Of a stretch of DNA of 23,982 bases, positions 7,263 through 14,978 are shown one piece after another. The notes beneath the pieces were generated by a model that saw only the letters and a list, made by a program, of their open reading frames with translations, made no database searches and was not told where the DNA came from. The translations under genes and the position numbers were made by a program. Within the stretch, counting starts at the first letter, position 1. Each line of letters starts with the position of its first letter. The stretch is from an uncultured Eubacteriales bacterium (GTDB taxonomy: Bacteria; Bacillota; Clostridia; Peptostreptococcales; Anaerovoracaceae), in the NCBI GenBank assembly GCA_905206455.1, contig CAJLHL010000028.1, forward strand, positions 1-23,982, in the 5' to 3' direction.

Positions 7263-8675
7263 ATGGAAAATATGAAAATAATGATGTTCTTCTGTCTCGC
7301 TGCACTGACGGTTCTGTTGATTCTTCAGATTCTGCAGATTTTTCGGAAACAGGCGGGGCTGACCCGGCAGGATAAAAAAGAACTGATCGAATTTATCGAC
7401 GGTGTCCGGAGAGACACTGCCGAAGAGCAGCAGATGCTGAAAAATGAAATCGCCGCGCAGCAGGCGCGGATGAGGGGCGAAATCTCTCAGTCGGTGCTGG
7501 AATCGATGCAGGCGTTTGGAGGTGTGATTACCGAAAATATGAAATACGCGGCAGACGCACAGTCGCTGAAGATCGAGGAGATCGGAAAGATGCAGAATTT
7601 CCGTCTGGCAGAGAATAATAAAAAACTGGAAGATATGCGGGAGACGGTAGAACGAAAACTTACCGAACTGCAGGGCGACAATAACCGGAAACTGGATGAA
7701 ATGCGGGGGATTGTGGATGAAAAACTTCAAAAGACTATCAATCAGCGTATGAATGAGTCTTTCCGGCTGGTGAATGAACGTCTCGAACAGGTCTACCGGG
7801 GGCTGGGTGAGATGCAGACGCTGGCTTCCGGCGTGGGAGATCTGAAAAAGGTTCTCTCTAACGTAAAGACCCGGGGAATTCTCGGAGAAGTACAGTTAGC
7901 CGCGATTCTCAGAGAGATTATGGCGCCGGAACAATATGAGACCGAAGTGCGGGTTCGTCCGGACAGCAGAAATGTCGTGGAGTTTGCCGTGAAAATTCCT
8001 TCGGACAGCGGATTTATTTACCTGCCGATCGATTCCAAATTTCCCGGCGAAACTTATGCAAAGCTGCGGGACGCTTATGAGACCGGAGATCCGGAACTTA
8101 TAAGCCAGTGTGCGAAGTCACTGACGGCGACGATTCGGGCAGAAGCGAAATCCATAAAGGAAAAGTATATCGCTCCTCCGTACACCACGGAATTCGCTGT
8201 CATGTTTCTTCCTTTTGAGGGGCTGTATGCAGAAGTTGTAAACCGGGGAATGGTGGAAGTGCTGCAGCGGGAATATAACGTGAATATCGCGGGACCGAGC
8301 ACCATGGCCGCCATGCTCAACAGCCTTCAGATGGGTTTCCGTTCTTTTGCGATTCAGAAACGCAGCGGGGAAGTGTGGAAGGTATTGAACTCTGTCAGGA
8401 CTGAATTTGAAAAATTTGAAACAGTTCTGAAAGCAGCTCAGCAGCGTCTGAATCAGGCTAACGCAGAGCTGGACAAACTGGTGGGGGTCCGCACCAGAGC
8501 GATTCGGAAAACGCTGAATAATATTACCGATCTGGAAGCGGCGGAATACCGCAGCGATATGCCGGAGTTCAAGGAACCGGAATCTATCGGGGACCTGGGC
8601 GGCGCGGAGTCTGGAGTGCCGGCAGAAGATGCGCGGATTTCCGTGAAAGAAGAGGAAGGGAGCATTGAAAAATGA
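7263..8675 (+). CDS. rmuC: RmuC family DNA recombination protein
   Basis: The 470-residue protein has one N-terminal membrane helix (about 5-27), a long coiled coil (about 35-185, Glu/Gln/Lys/Arg-rich with MREIV-like heptads), and the conserved RmuC domain (about 190-400): TRGILGEVQLAAILREIM, FAVKIPSDSGFIYLPIDSKF and a segment containing GPSTMAAML. The family limits inverted-repeat rearrangement in E. coli and is predicted to have a PD-(D/E)xK-like nuclease core. I place the start at ATG 7263, 5 nt after AAGGA; a TTG at 7248 would add five residues but has no ribosome site. The last 45 residues are acidic and low-complexity. Its stop overlaps the birA start by 4 nt. Confidence 0.93.
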   Translation: MENMKIMMFFCLAALTVLLILQILQIFRKQAGLTRQDKKELIEFIDGVRRDTAEEQQMLKNEIAAQQARMRGEISQSVLESMQAFGGVITENMKYAADAQSLKIEEIGKMQNFRLAENNKKLEDMRETVERKLTELQGDNNRKLDEMRGIVDEKLQKTINQRMNESFRLVNERLEQVYRGLGEMQTLASGVGDLKKVLSNVKTRGILGEVQLAAILREIMAPEQYETEVRVRPDSRNVVEFAVKIPSDSGFIYLPIDSKFPGETYAKLRDAYETGDPELISQCAKSLTATIRAEAKSIKEKYIAPPYTTEFAVMFLPFEGLYAEVVNRGMVEVLQREYNVNIAGPSTMAAMLNSLQMGFRSFAIQKRSGEVWKVLNSVRTEFEKFETVLKAAQQRLNQANAELDKLVGVRTRAIRKTLNNITDLEAAEYRSDMPEFKEPESIGDLGGAESGVPAEDARISVKEEEGSIEK

Positions 8676-9646
8676 ATCTCAGAGATAAAGTGCTGGGGTA
8701 TCTGGAAGAACATAAAGATGCATATGTGTCTGGCGAGCAGTTAGCGGAGCTCTTCGGCGTGTCGCGGGCCGCTGTCTGGAAAGCGATCAAACGCCTGCAG
8801 GAAGAAGGACATGAAATTACGGCAGTGACGGGCAGAGGTTATCGGCTCAGCGCCGGCAGCGATATTTTGTCATCGGCAGGGATCGCCCGTTATCTCAGAC
8901 ATGGAAACGCGGACCAGATTATCGTTCACAGCGCGGTGGATTCCACAAATAATGTGGCGAAGGAAATGGCGCTGAAAGGTGCGGCTCACGGTACTGTCAT
9001 AGCGGCGGAGCGTCAGACCTCGGGAAGGGGACGCCTGGGCAGGAGCTTTGAATCTCCGGAGGGGACAGGTATCTATCTTACAATCATTATGCGTCCCCGG
9101 GCGGATATCGAAAAAGCGCTGCTCATCACTACCGCGGCGGCGGTGGGCGTGTGTCGCGCCATCCGGGCACTCACCGGGCAGCAAGCGGAAATCAAGTGGG
9201 TCAACGATATTTATATCGATGGGAAAAAAGTCTGCGGAATACTGACGGAGGCTATCACCGATTTTGAGACAGGCTCTTTGGAAAGTGTGGTAACAGGAAT
9301 CGGTGTGAATTTCAGAACGCCTGAGGGCGGTTTTTCGGAAGAAGTACGGAAAAGAGGCATCTGCTGTCTTTTCGATTCTCAGGAGCCGACGATTACGCGA
9401 AACGAGCTGGCTGCAAGGATCGTCGATGAAGTCTTGGAAATTTGTGAAAATCTGGACGATAAATCTTTTCTGAGAGAGTACAGAGAATGGTCCGCGGTCA
9501 TCGGAAAGGAGGTCCGTCTCGTCCGGGGAACGGAGGAAAAGCAGGCGAGGGTGCTGGATATCGGAGACAGCGGCGGATTGATCGTTCTGACCGCCGACGG
9601 AGAGCAGCAGGAACTCACTTCAGGTGAAATTTCCGTGCGGTGGTAG
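8672..9646 (+). CDS. birA: bifunctional biotin-protein ligase / biotin operon repressor
   Basis: The 324-residue protein has an N-terminal winged helix (about 15-60: SGEQLAELFGVSRAAVWKAI, ending TGRGYRL) that makes it the repressor-type enzyme. The ligase core has SGRGRLGRSF (about 114-123), which binds biotinyl-AMP, and KWVNDIYIDGKKVCGIL (about 176-192), which contains the catalytic lysine. A C-terminal SH3-like domain carries GDSGGLIVLTADGE. It makes biotinyl-5'-AMP and transfers biotin to carboxylase carrier lysines; biotinyl-AMP also licenses DNA binding. The start overlaps rmuC by ATGA, with GGGAG about 10 nt upstream. No biotin synthesis, transport or carboxylase gene is in the window, so the regulated genes lie elsewhere. 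Confidence 0.95.
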   Translation: MNLRDKVLGYLEEHKDAYVSGEQLAELFGVSRAAVWKAIKRLQEEGHEITAVTGRGYRLSAGSDILSSAGIARYLRHGNADQIIVHSAVDSTNNVAKEMALKGAAHGTVIAAERQTSGRGRLGRSFESPEGTGIYLTIIMRPRADIEKALLITTAAAVGVCRAIRALTGQQAEIKWVNDIYIDGKKVCGILTEAITDFETGSLESVVTGIGVNFRTPEGGFSEEVRKRGICCLFDSQEPTITRNELAARIVDEVLEICENLDDKSFLREYREWSAVIGKEVRLVRGTEEKQARVLDIGDSGGLIVLTADGEQQELTSGEISVRW

Positions 9647-9789
9647 AGAGACAGCAATGTACCCGAATCTTTCGTGTTCCCCGATCAGGCAGAGGATCTG
9701 AGCTTTGTTCTGATAAAAAAATGTTTTTTGACGGGAAGAACCGTTTTCTGCAGTGTCGCAGGAAAAAATATGCCGGACAGGGAAATTAT

Positions 9790-9821
9790 CGTAAAAAAAT
9801 GAATGTTTATTCATTTTTACG
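9790..9821. terminator. AT-rich hairpin downstream of birA
   Basis: CGTAAAAAAATGAAT (9790-9804) pairs with ATTCATTTTTACG (9809-9821) apart from a two-base bulge, with loop GTTT. Several T-runs follow (9825-9839). The arm composition makes it possible in both directions. Confidence 0.5.
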
Positions 9822-9850
9822 GTATTTTTATTGCTTTTTAATCAGAAGAG

Positions 9851-9883
9851 AACCGGGACAGGACAGGCTGTCCCGGTTTGACT
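9851..9883 (+). terminator. GC-rich terminator hairpin ending the birA transcript
   Basis: AACCGGGACAG (9851-9861) pairs perfectly with CTGTCCCGGTT (9868-9878) across a 6-nt loop. The tail TGACTTTCC is a poor U-tract. Its right edge abuts the -35 of the next promoter. Confidence 0.65.
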
Positions 9884-9906
9884 TTCCTGTTAAATTATTG
9901 TATAAT
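9878..9906 (+). promoter_or_regulatory. near-consensus promoter of the amino acid ABC transporter operon
   Basis: TTGACT (9878-9883) and TATAAT (9901-9906) are 17 nt apart. Transcription should start near 9913, giving a leader of about 125 nt. The -10 lies within TTGTATAATTTTAA (9899-9912), which shares its half-site with the palindrome just downstream, suggesting repressor control. Confidence 0.8.
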
Positions 9907-9930
9907 TTTAAGGAATAAATTTATATACAA

Positions 9931-9954
9931 TTATACAATTTTAAAATTGTATAA
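9931..9954. promoter_or_regulatory. perfect 24-bp palindrome, candidate operator
   Basis: TTATACAATTTT (9931-9942) is followed directly by its exact reverse complement (9943-9954). It sits about 18 nt after the expected transcription start, and a related half-site overlaps the -10 box. The AT-rich, loop-free dyad suits a dimeric DNA-binding protein better than an RNA terminator. Confidence 0.6.
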
Positions 9955-10039
9955 GCGTTAGGGGCCTCGGAGAATTCTCTTGCAGGTTCATAAATTAATT
10001 TTTTAACACTGTAAAGTGATTAAGAAAAGGAGTAAGAAA

Positions 10040-10849
10040 ATGAAAAACGTGAAAAAAGTATTATCCGTCATGCTCGTGCTCGTCGTAGCATTAGGCATGC
10101 TGGCTGGCTGCGGAGATAAAAAAGATTCTGCGGCAGGTTCCTCTTCCGCTGATTCGGCAAAAGCGTCCGGAGATAAGTACATCATCGCGACAGATACGAC
10201 GTTTGCGCCGTTCGAATTCACAAATGATCAAAATGAATTCGTAGGTATTGATCTTGATATCCTCGCGGCTATCGCTAAGGATCAGGGATTTGAATACGAA
10301 CTTCAGTCTCTCGGTTTTGACGCTGCAGTTGCAGCTCTGGAATCGAGACAGGCTGACGGCGTTATTGCTGGTATGAGTATTACGCCGGACCGTCAGAAAA
10401 AATATGATTTCTCTGAAGCTTACTATGATTCTACGGTGTGCGCAGCGGTAAAGGCTGATAGTGCTGCGACTACTTTAGAAGATATTAAGGGTAGCGATGT
10501 TGCAGTAAAAAACGGTACGCAGAGTGCGGCATGGGCAGAATCCATCAAGGATGAATACCAGCTGAAACTGACATATTACGATGATTCTGCGATTATGTAC
10601 CAGGCGGTAAAATCCGGCAATGCAGTGGCATGCTTCGAAGATTATCCGGTAATGGCTTATGGTGTAAGTCAGAATAATGGAATGAAGCTTCTCGTTGAAG
10701 AAAAAGATGAGTTTGCAACACCTTACGCCTTTGCTGTATTAAAAGGGGAAAATGCCGACCTGCTTGAAAAATTCAATGCTGGTCTGAAGAATATCAAGGA
10801 GAACGGTACGTACGACGAGATCGTAGCAAAGTATACAGAAACAAAATAA
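10040..10849 (+). CDS. amino acid ABC transporter substrate-binding lipoprotein (SBP family 3)
   Basis: The 269-residue protein has a lipoprotein signal ending LAGC, with Cys24 as the lipid anchor, and a Ser/Ala-rich tether (about 28-44). The binding domain is typical of family 3: YIIATDTTFAPFEF (about 47-60), FVGIDLDILAAIAKDQGFEY, GMSITPDRQKKYDFSEAYYD (the Arg usually grips the substrate carboxylate), VAVKNGTQSAAWAES and ACFEDYPVMAYG. The fold captures polar or charged amino acids outside the membrane; the exact ligand cannot be read off. I chose ATG 10040 because AAAAGGAG precedes it by 7-8 nt and the signal peptide starts there. It leads a three-gene operon and is followed at 36 nt by the permease. 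Confidence 0.94.
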   Translation: MKNVKKVLSVMLVLVVALGMLAGCGDKKDSAAGSSSADSAKASGDKYIIATDTTFAPFEFTNDQNEFVGIDLDILAAIAKDQGFEYELQSLGFDAAVAALESRQADGVIAGMSITPDRQKKYDFSEAYYDSTVCAAVKADSAATTLEDIKGSDVAVKNGTQSAAWAESIKDEYQLKLTYYDDSAIMYQAVKSGNAVACFEDYPVMAYGVSQNNGMKLLVEEKDEFATPYAFAVLKGENADLLEKFNAGLKNIKENGTYDEIVAKYTETK

Positions 10850-10884
10850 AGAAAAAATAAGTTTATAGTTAGGGGAAATCTAGT

Positions 10885-11553
10885 ATGGATTTAATCAGAG
10901 TATTTAGCGAAGCATCTCCAACTCTGTTGAAAGGATTGAGCACTACAATTCAAATAACGTGCTATTCTTTAGTGCTCGCATTGGTAATAGGCGTTTTCGC
11001 CTGTCTGTTTGGTATATCGAGAATCAAACCGCTGCAGTGGATTACGAAATTTTATATCTGGCTTATTCGGGGAACACCGATGCTGGTTCAGGCATTTTAT
11101 ATCTTTTTCGCTACGCCGATCCTTCTTAAAATGGTGTTTAATGCAGACATCAGAATAGATGTATTTACCGCCAGTCTGATTACGCTGACGTTAAATGCAG
11201 GGGCCTATATGTCGGAGATTTTCCGTGGTGCGATCGAATCCGTAAATAAAGGACAGATGGAAGCTGCGCGGAGCTTAGGATTGTCTTACAGCAAAGCTAT
11301 GGTTAAGATTATACTGCCGCAGGCGGTGCGCATCTGTTTACCGTCTCTGGTTAACCAGTGTATCATTACATTGAAGGATTCGACCATTCTATATGCTATC
11401 GGTTTGCAGGAAGTAATGTACTATGGAAAGATTTATGTCGGAAGAACTTATGAAACATTAGCCACTTATACGCTGATCGCACTTTTCTTCCTTGTAATCA
11501 TTTCGATTCTCACGATCGTATCGAGATATGTTGAAAGGAGGATCAAGTACTGA
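10885..11553 (+). CDS. amino acid ABC transporter permease (HisM/GlnP family)
   Basis: The 222-residue inner-membrane protein has about five hydrophobic helices. The N-terminal segment TLLKGLSTTIQITCYSLVLA and the RGTPMLVQAFYIFFA motif (about 67-81) are typical of polar amino acid permeases. The EAA loop EAARSLGLSYSKAMVKIILP (about 131-150) contacts the ATPase. ATG 10885 follows AGGGGAAA by about 6 nt. Its TGA overlaps the ATPase start by 1 nt. Only one permease gene is present, so the channel is probably a homodimer. Confidence 0.95.
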   Translation: MDLIRVFSEASPTLLKGLSTTIQITCYSLVLALVIGVFACLFGISRIKPLQWITKFYIWLIRGTPMLVQAFYIFFATPILLKMVFNADIRIDVFTASLITLTLNAGAYMSEIFRGAIESVNKGQMEAARSLGLSYSKAMVKIILPQAVRICLPSLVNQCIITLKDSTILYAIGLQEVMYYGKIYVGRTYETLATYTLIALFFLVIISILTIVSRYVERRIKY

Positions 11554-12296
11554 TGAAACAGAGTTCAGAACCGAAAATCATCGTAAATGGCTTGGTAAAA
11601 AGTTTCGGAAATCTGGAAGTACTGAAAGGGATCAATGCGGAGATCGATAAAGGCGAAGTGATCTGCGTGATCGGACCGTCGGGTTCAGGTAAATCTACGT
11701 TTCTCAGATGTCTGAATCTGCTGGAAGAGCCTACTGCGGGGGAGATCGTCGTAGACGGCTTGTGCATTACCGACAAAAAAGCGGACATCAATAAGATCAG
11801 ACGCCATATCGGTATGGTATTTCAGCAGTTCAATCTTTTTCCGCACAGATCGGTTCTCGAGAATATCATGCTGGCTCCGGTTTCGCTGAAGATCAAATCA
11901 AAGGCAGAGGCCGAGCAGAAGGCGAGAGAGCTTCTCGAGAGAGTGGGCCTGAGTGATAAGGCTGATTATCGGCCGGCAGACCTTTCCGGAGGACAGCAGC
12001 AGCGTGTCGCTATCGCCAGAGCACTGGCCATGGAGCCGGATATCATGCTCTTCGATGAACCGACGTCAGCTCTCGATCCGGAAATGGTCGGCGAGGTTCT
12101 CGCTGTCATGAAAGAACTGGCGGCAGAAGGAATGACAATGGTCATCGTCACTCATGAGATGGGCTTTGCCAGAGATGTTTCCGACAGGGTATTTTTTATT
12201 GACGAAGGCATAATCATGGAAGAAGGCACTCCATCTGAAGTCTTTGGGGCTCCGAAAAATCAGAGAACCCAGGAATTCCTCAATAAAGTTTTATAA
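11553..12296 (+). CDS. amino acid ABC transporter ATP-binding protein (GlnQ/HisP family)
   Basis: The 247-residue ATPase has Walker A GPSGSGKST (about 43-51), a Q-loop in GMVFQQFNLFPH, signature LSGGQQQRVAIARALA (about 146-161), Walker B IMLFDEPTSALDPE (about 166-179) and switch histidine in VTHEMGFA. All catalytic residues are present and the length is standard. AAGGAGG ends 11 nt before ATG 11553, inside the permease gene. The operon ends with an intrinsic terminator 12 nt after the stop. Confidence 0.96.
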   Translation: MKQSSEPKIIVNGLVKSFGNLEVLKGINAEIDKGEVICVIGPSGSGKSTFLRCLNLLEEPTAGEIVVDGLCITDKKADINKIRRHIGMVFQQFNLFPHRSVLENIMLAPVSLKIKSKAEAEQKARELLERVGLSDKADYRPADLSGGQQQRVAIARALAMEPDIMLFDEPTSALDPEMVGEVLAVMKELAAEGMTMVIVTHEMGFARDVSDRVFFIDEGIIMEEGTPSEVFGAPKNQRTQEFLNKVL

Positions 12297-12307
12297 AACA
12301 GAAAATG

Positions 12308-12339
12308 ACGGTACAGTCGAAGTCGGCTGTACCGTTTTT
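12308..12339 (+). terminator. intrinsic terminator of the ABC transporter operon
   Basis: ACGGTACAG (12308-12316) pairs with CTGTACCGT (12327-12335). The stem extends inward through a T-G wobble and CGA/TCG, leaving a very short loop. TTTTT follows. Confidence 0.88.
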
Positions 12340-12365
12340 ATATATGCGCGATAAAATCGGTTCAG

Positions 12366-12394
12366 TTGTCTTTCACTGTTTAAAGTGCTATAAT
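12366..12394 (+). promoter_or_regulatory. promoter of the Lrp-aminotransferase pair
   Basis: TTGTCT (12366-12371) and TATAAT (12389-12394) are 17 nt apart. The spacer contains the dyad CACTGTTTAAAGTG (12374-12387), ideally placed for a regulator to occlude RNA polymerase. The leader is about 45 nt. Confidence 0.8.
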
Positions 12395-12444
12395 AGAAAA
12401 AATTATCCGAAGATAAAAGCGATTAAAGAAAGACGGAGGCAGAT

Positions 12445-12930
12445 ATGAAGAGAGAAATTCTGAAGCTTTTAGAAGCGAATGCAGATACAACGGCAGCGGC
12501 CATCGCAGAAAAGACCGGAATGGCTGAGAGTGAAGTCGCATCTGAAATCCAAAAGATGACAGAGGACGGTATTATCTGCGGAAGCAGCGCGATTATCAAT
12601 TGGGAGAAAGCCGATAAGACGACGGTGACCGCGCTGATCGAGGTGAAAGTCACTCCGCAGCGAGGGGACGGTTTTGATAAAATCGCACAGAGGATTTACC
12701 GCAATGATGAAGTACGCGCCGTGTTTCTGATGTCGGGCGGATATGATCTGTGTGTTATGGTAGAGGGAAAGGATATCCGCGAGGTTTCTATGTTTGTTTC
12801 CGATAAGCTGGCGAGGATCAATGATGTTATCTCGACAGCCACACATTTTGTCCTGAAAAATTATAAGGATCATGGGATTATTATGGATGAACAGACGAGC
12901 GGTGATGAGAGGAAGTCGATTTGGATATGA
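12445..12930 (+). CDS. Lrp/AsnC family transcriptional regulator
   Basis: The 161-residue protein has a helix-turn-helix (about 1-50; TTAAAIAEKTGMAESEVASE) and a RAM ligand-binding domain (about 60-140; VTALIEVKVTPQRG, VRAVFLMSGGYDLCVMVEGK). Lrp/AsnC proteins form dimers to octamers and sense amino acids. GGAGG lies 5 nt before ATG 12445. It overlaps the aminotransferase start, so the two are co-translated, and it lies directly after an amino acid transporter operon. It may regulate its own unit and the transporter; the CACT...AGTG dyads near both are candidate sites. Confidence 0.94.
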   Translation: MKREILKLLEANADTTAAAIAEKTGMAESEVASEIQKMTEDGIICGSSAIINWEKADKTTVTALIEVKVTPQRGDGFDKIAQRIYRNDEVRAVFLMSGGYDLCVMVEGKDIREVSMFVSDKLARINDVISTATHFVLKNYKDHGIIMDEQTSGDERKSIWI

Positions 12931-14111
12931 ACAGAAAATCCGGAGCTAAGAGTTATATCGCAGAAAATATAAAAATCATGCCGACTTCGGGGATCCGCAA
13001 GTTCTTCGATGTGGCAAATATGATGGAAGACGTCGTTTCTCTGGGCGTGGGCGAGCCTGATTTTCATACGCCGTGGCATGCCAGTGAAGCTGGAATCTTA
13101 TCGATCGAACGCGGTCAGACGGCATACACGTCGAATCAGGGGATGCCGGAGCTGAGAGACGCTATTTCTGTCTATCTGGACGAAAAATATCATACGAAAT
13201 ATCGTCAGGAAGAAATTCTTGTGACGGTAGGAGCCAGCGAGGGAATCGATCTGGCGCTGAGGGCTATTTTAAATCCCGGAGAGGAAGTTCTGGTGCCGGA
13301 GCCGTCGTATGTGTCGTATAAGCCCTGCGTGGTTATGGCGGGAGGTGTTCCCGTTCCGGTAAATACACAGGCGGTAAATGAGTTTCGGGTCACGCCTCTG
13401 GAACTGGAGGAACTGATCACGCCGAAGACAAAAGCGATCATCCTGCCGTATCCCAACAATCCTACGGGATCTGTTATGCGCAGACAACATCTGGAGGCTA
13501 TCGCCTCTGTCATCATAGAAAACGATCTGATCGTCATCAGCGATGAGATTTATGGAGAACTTACATACGGAGAACAGCCGCATGTTTCCATCGCGTCTCT
13601 TCCGGGAATGTGGGAGCGTACTATCGTTTTGAACGGATTTTCAAAAGCTTTCGCCATGACCGGCTGGCGATTAGGATACGCTGCGGCGCCGGCTGAGTTT
13701 ATGGAGGAGATGGTGAAAATCCATCAGTATGTGATCATGTGCGCGCCCACCGTGAGTCAATATGCAGGTCTGGAAGCGCTGACGAATGAGCGGCGGGAAG
13801 ATGAGTTGTCTATCATGCGGGAGGCTTACGATGAACGCCGCAGGGTCATGGTAGACGGATTTCGGGCTATGGGACTGGATTGCTTTGAACCTCAGGGGGC
13901 ATTCTACGTCTTTCCGTCCATACAGAGTACAGGTCTTTCCAGCGAAGAATTCTGTGAAAAACTTCTTTATGAGCGCCGGACTGCAGTCGTTCCGGGTACA
14001 GCTTTCGGCGAATCCGGGGAAGGTTTTATCCGGTGTTCCTATGCATATTCCATAAAGAGTATCCGGATCGCTCTCGAGCGAATCGAAGGTTTTTTGAAAA
14101 CGCTGAAATAA
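12927..14111 (+). CDS. PLP-dependent class I/II aminotransferase
   Basis: The 394-residue protein is a fold-type I aminotransferase. It has SLGVGEPDFHTPWH (about 38-51), Y67 and YPNNPTG (175-181) at the cofactor pocket, ISDEIYGELTY (about 204-214) and the Schiff-base lysine K240 in NGFSKAFAMTGWRLGY. Near the C-terminus FIRCSYA carries the substrate-carboxylate arginine. Family members move the amino group of Asp, Ala or aromatic amino acids to 2-oxoglutarate; substrate is unclear. I favour ATG 12927, which makes a 4-nt ATGA overlap with the lrp stop. A TTG at 12921 is better spaced from the AGAGGAAG ribosome site and would add two residues. Lrp-aminotransferase pairs are usually functionally linked. 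Confidence 0.93.
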   Translation: MNRKSGAKSYIAENIKIMPTSGIRKFFDVANMMEDVVSLGVGEPDFHTPWHASEAGILSIERGQTAYTSNQGMPELRDAISVYLDEKYHTKYRQEEILVTVGASEGIDLALRAILNPGEEVLVPEPSYVSYKPCVVMAGGVPVPVNTQAVNEFRVTPLELEELITPKTKAIILPYPNNPTGSVMRRQHLEAIASVIIENDLIVISDEIYGELTYGEQPHVSIASLPGMWERTIVLNGFSKAFAMTGWRLGYAAAPAEFMEEMVKIHQYVIMCAPTVSQYAGLEALTNERREDELSIMREAYDERRRVMVDGFRAMGLDCFEPQGAFYVFPSIQSTGLSSEEFCEKLLYERRTAVVPGTAFGESGEGFIRCSYAYSIKSIRIALERIEGFLKTLK

Positions 14112-14416
14112 TTCGGCTGCTTTTTTGCGGTATATGCTTTACAATTATATTTTCAGGTGCTAATATAACTTAGCGCCTATGCTTTGCGCTTTTACAGGCG
14201 GTGAGTTCTGTTTCCCGCCTCTCAGCGGGAGATGCTTGCTGAAAATCGCAGGTGTGAATGCGCGGCGCATGCCGCAGCCGTCTGCGCGCCGAATCAAAGC
14301 GGGACTGTCAGAGCCCTGCGCCGATTGAAACGGAGCGGAAACGGTACGGGTCGTTGACAAGATTGCCATCAGGGCAAATTGTACACAGCATATGAAAAAT
14401 GGAAAAAGGAGACATC
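14112..14416. other. 305-base noncoding leader region upstream of panD with alternative hairpins
   Basis: No credible gene. Two possible promoters: TTGCGG-N17-TATTTT (14125-14153) and TTTACA-N17-TAATAT (14138-14166). Dyads: GGTGCTAA/TTAGCGCC (14156-14177, one G-T pair); AGGCGG/CCGCCT (14196-14220), which excludes TCCCGC/GCGGGA (14213-14230); GCGGC/GCCGC (14262-14275); and TTGCC/GGCAA near 14363-14377. A TTGACA occurs at 14354 without a good -10. The set resembles a structured leader, but no known riboswitch consensus is recognisable. Confidence 0.5.
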
Positions 14417-14809
14417 ATGGAAGTTACAATGCTGAAAGGTAAGATCCATCGCGTCAGAGTGAAACAGGCGGCGCTGGATTACGTAGGGAGTATCACCATA
14501 GATGAGGACCTGATGGATGCAGCGGGCATCCTCGAATATGAGAAGGTGCAGATCGTAGATATCGACAACGGAAATCGTTTTGAAACTTATACGATCGCCG
14601 GAGAACGGGGCAGCGGGATGATCTGCCTGAACGGAGCAGCGGCGCGCTGTGTCAGTGTAGACGATCTCATCATTATCATGGCTTATGTAAATATGACGCC
14701 GGAGGAGGCGAAAGTCCATCAGCCGAAAGTTGTTCTGGTGGATAAAGAAAATAAAATAACGAAAGTTACATCCTATGAGAAGCACGGTCTTCTCACGGAA
14801 ATGCTGTAA
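14417..14809 (+). CDS. panD: aspartate 1-decarboxylase precursor
   Basis: The 130-residue protein is a full-length PanD. It cleaves itself between Gly24 and Ser25 (DYVGSIT) to make the pyruvoyl cofactor, then converts aspartate to beta-alanine for pantothenate and coenzyme A. Key residues line up with the E. coli numbering: Lys9, Arg54, Tyr58 (RFETYTIAGERGSG) and the NGAAAR loop (72-77). I start at ATG 14417 because AAGGAG lies 6 nt upstream; an in-frame ATG at 14399 would put that site inside the gene. No panB or panC is in the window. A terminator follows 25 nt after the stop, so the gene appears to be transcribed alone. Confidence 0.96.
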   Translation: MEVTMLKGKIHRVRVKQAALDYVGSITIDEDLMDAAGILEYEKVQIVDIDNGNRFETYTIAGERGSGMICLNGAAARCVSVDDLIIIMAYVNMTPEEAKVHQPKVVLVDKENKITKVTSYEKHGLLTEML

Positions 14810-14833
14810 AACAGCGGAAATAACTGACTTTAG

Positions 14834-14867
14834 ACTGCCGGAATTATCTTTTCCGGCGGTTTTTTTA
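14834..14867 (+). terminator. intrinsic terminator of panD
   Basis: ACTGCCGGAA (14834-14843) pairs with TTCCGGCGGT (14851-14860) with one T-G pair across a 7-nt loop, and the stem runs into eight T. Confidence 0.9.
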
Positions 14868-14978
14868 TTTCTGTCAGAAGTGGCTGCGTGAAAGTCTCAG
14901 ACCGGCGGGCATCGATCGCTTTTTTCTTCCTGGACATTAAAAAACGGATATTATTTTGCGATTTTCAGGGAGGTCAGA

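Larger units (their letters stand above)
9647..10039. other. 393-base intergenic region with terminators, promoter and palindromic operator candidates
   Basis: Open frames at 9620-9814 (minus) and 9640-9918 (plus) have no ribosome site and no recognisable content, so I read this as noncoding. It holds two hairpins that close the birA transcript, then a strong promoter and inverted repeats that serve the downstream transporter operon. Confidence 0.7.

Noticed and set aside
9620..9918. Overlapping 64- and 92-codon frames after birA
   Set aside because: No ribosome sites; the region is filled with terminators and promoter elements.
14160..14369. 69-codon minus-strand frame upstream of panD
   Set aside because: No ribosome site or family signal; coincides with GC-rich stems of the leader.
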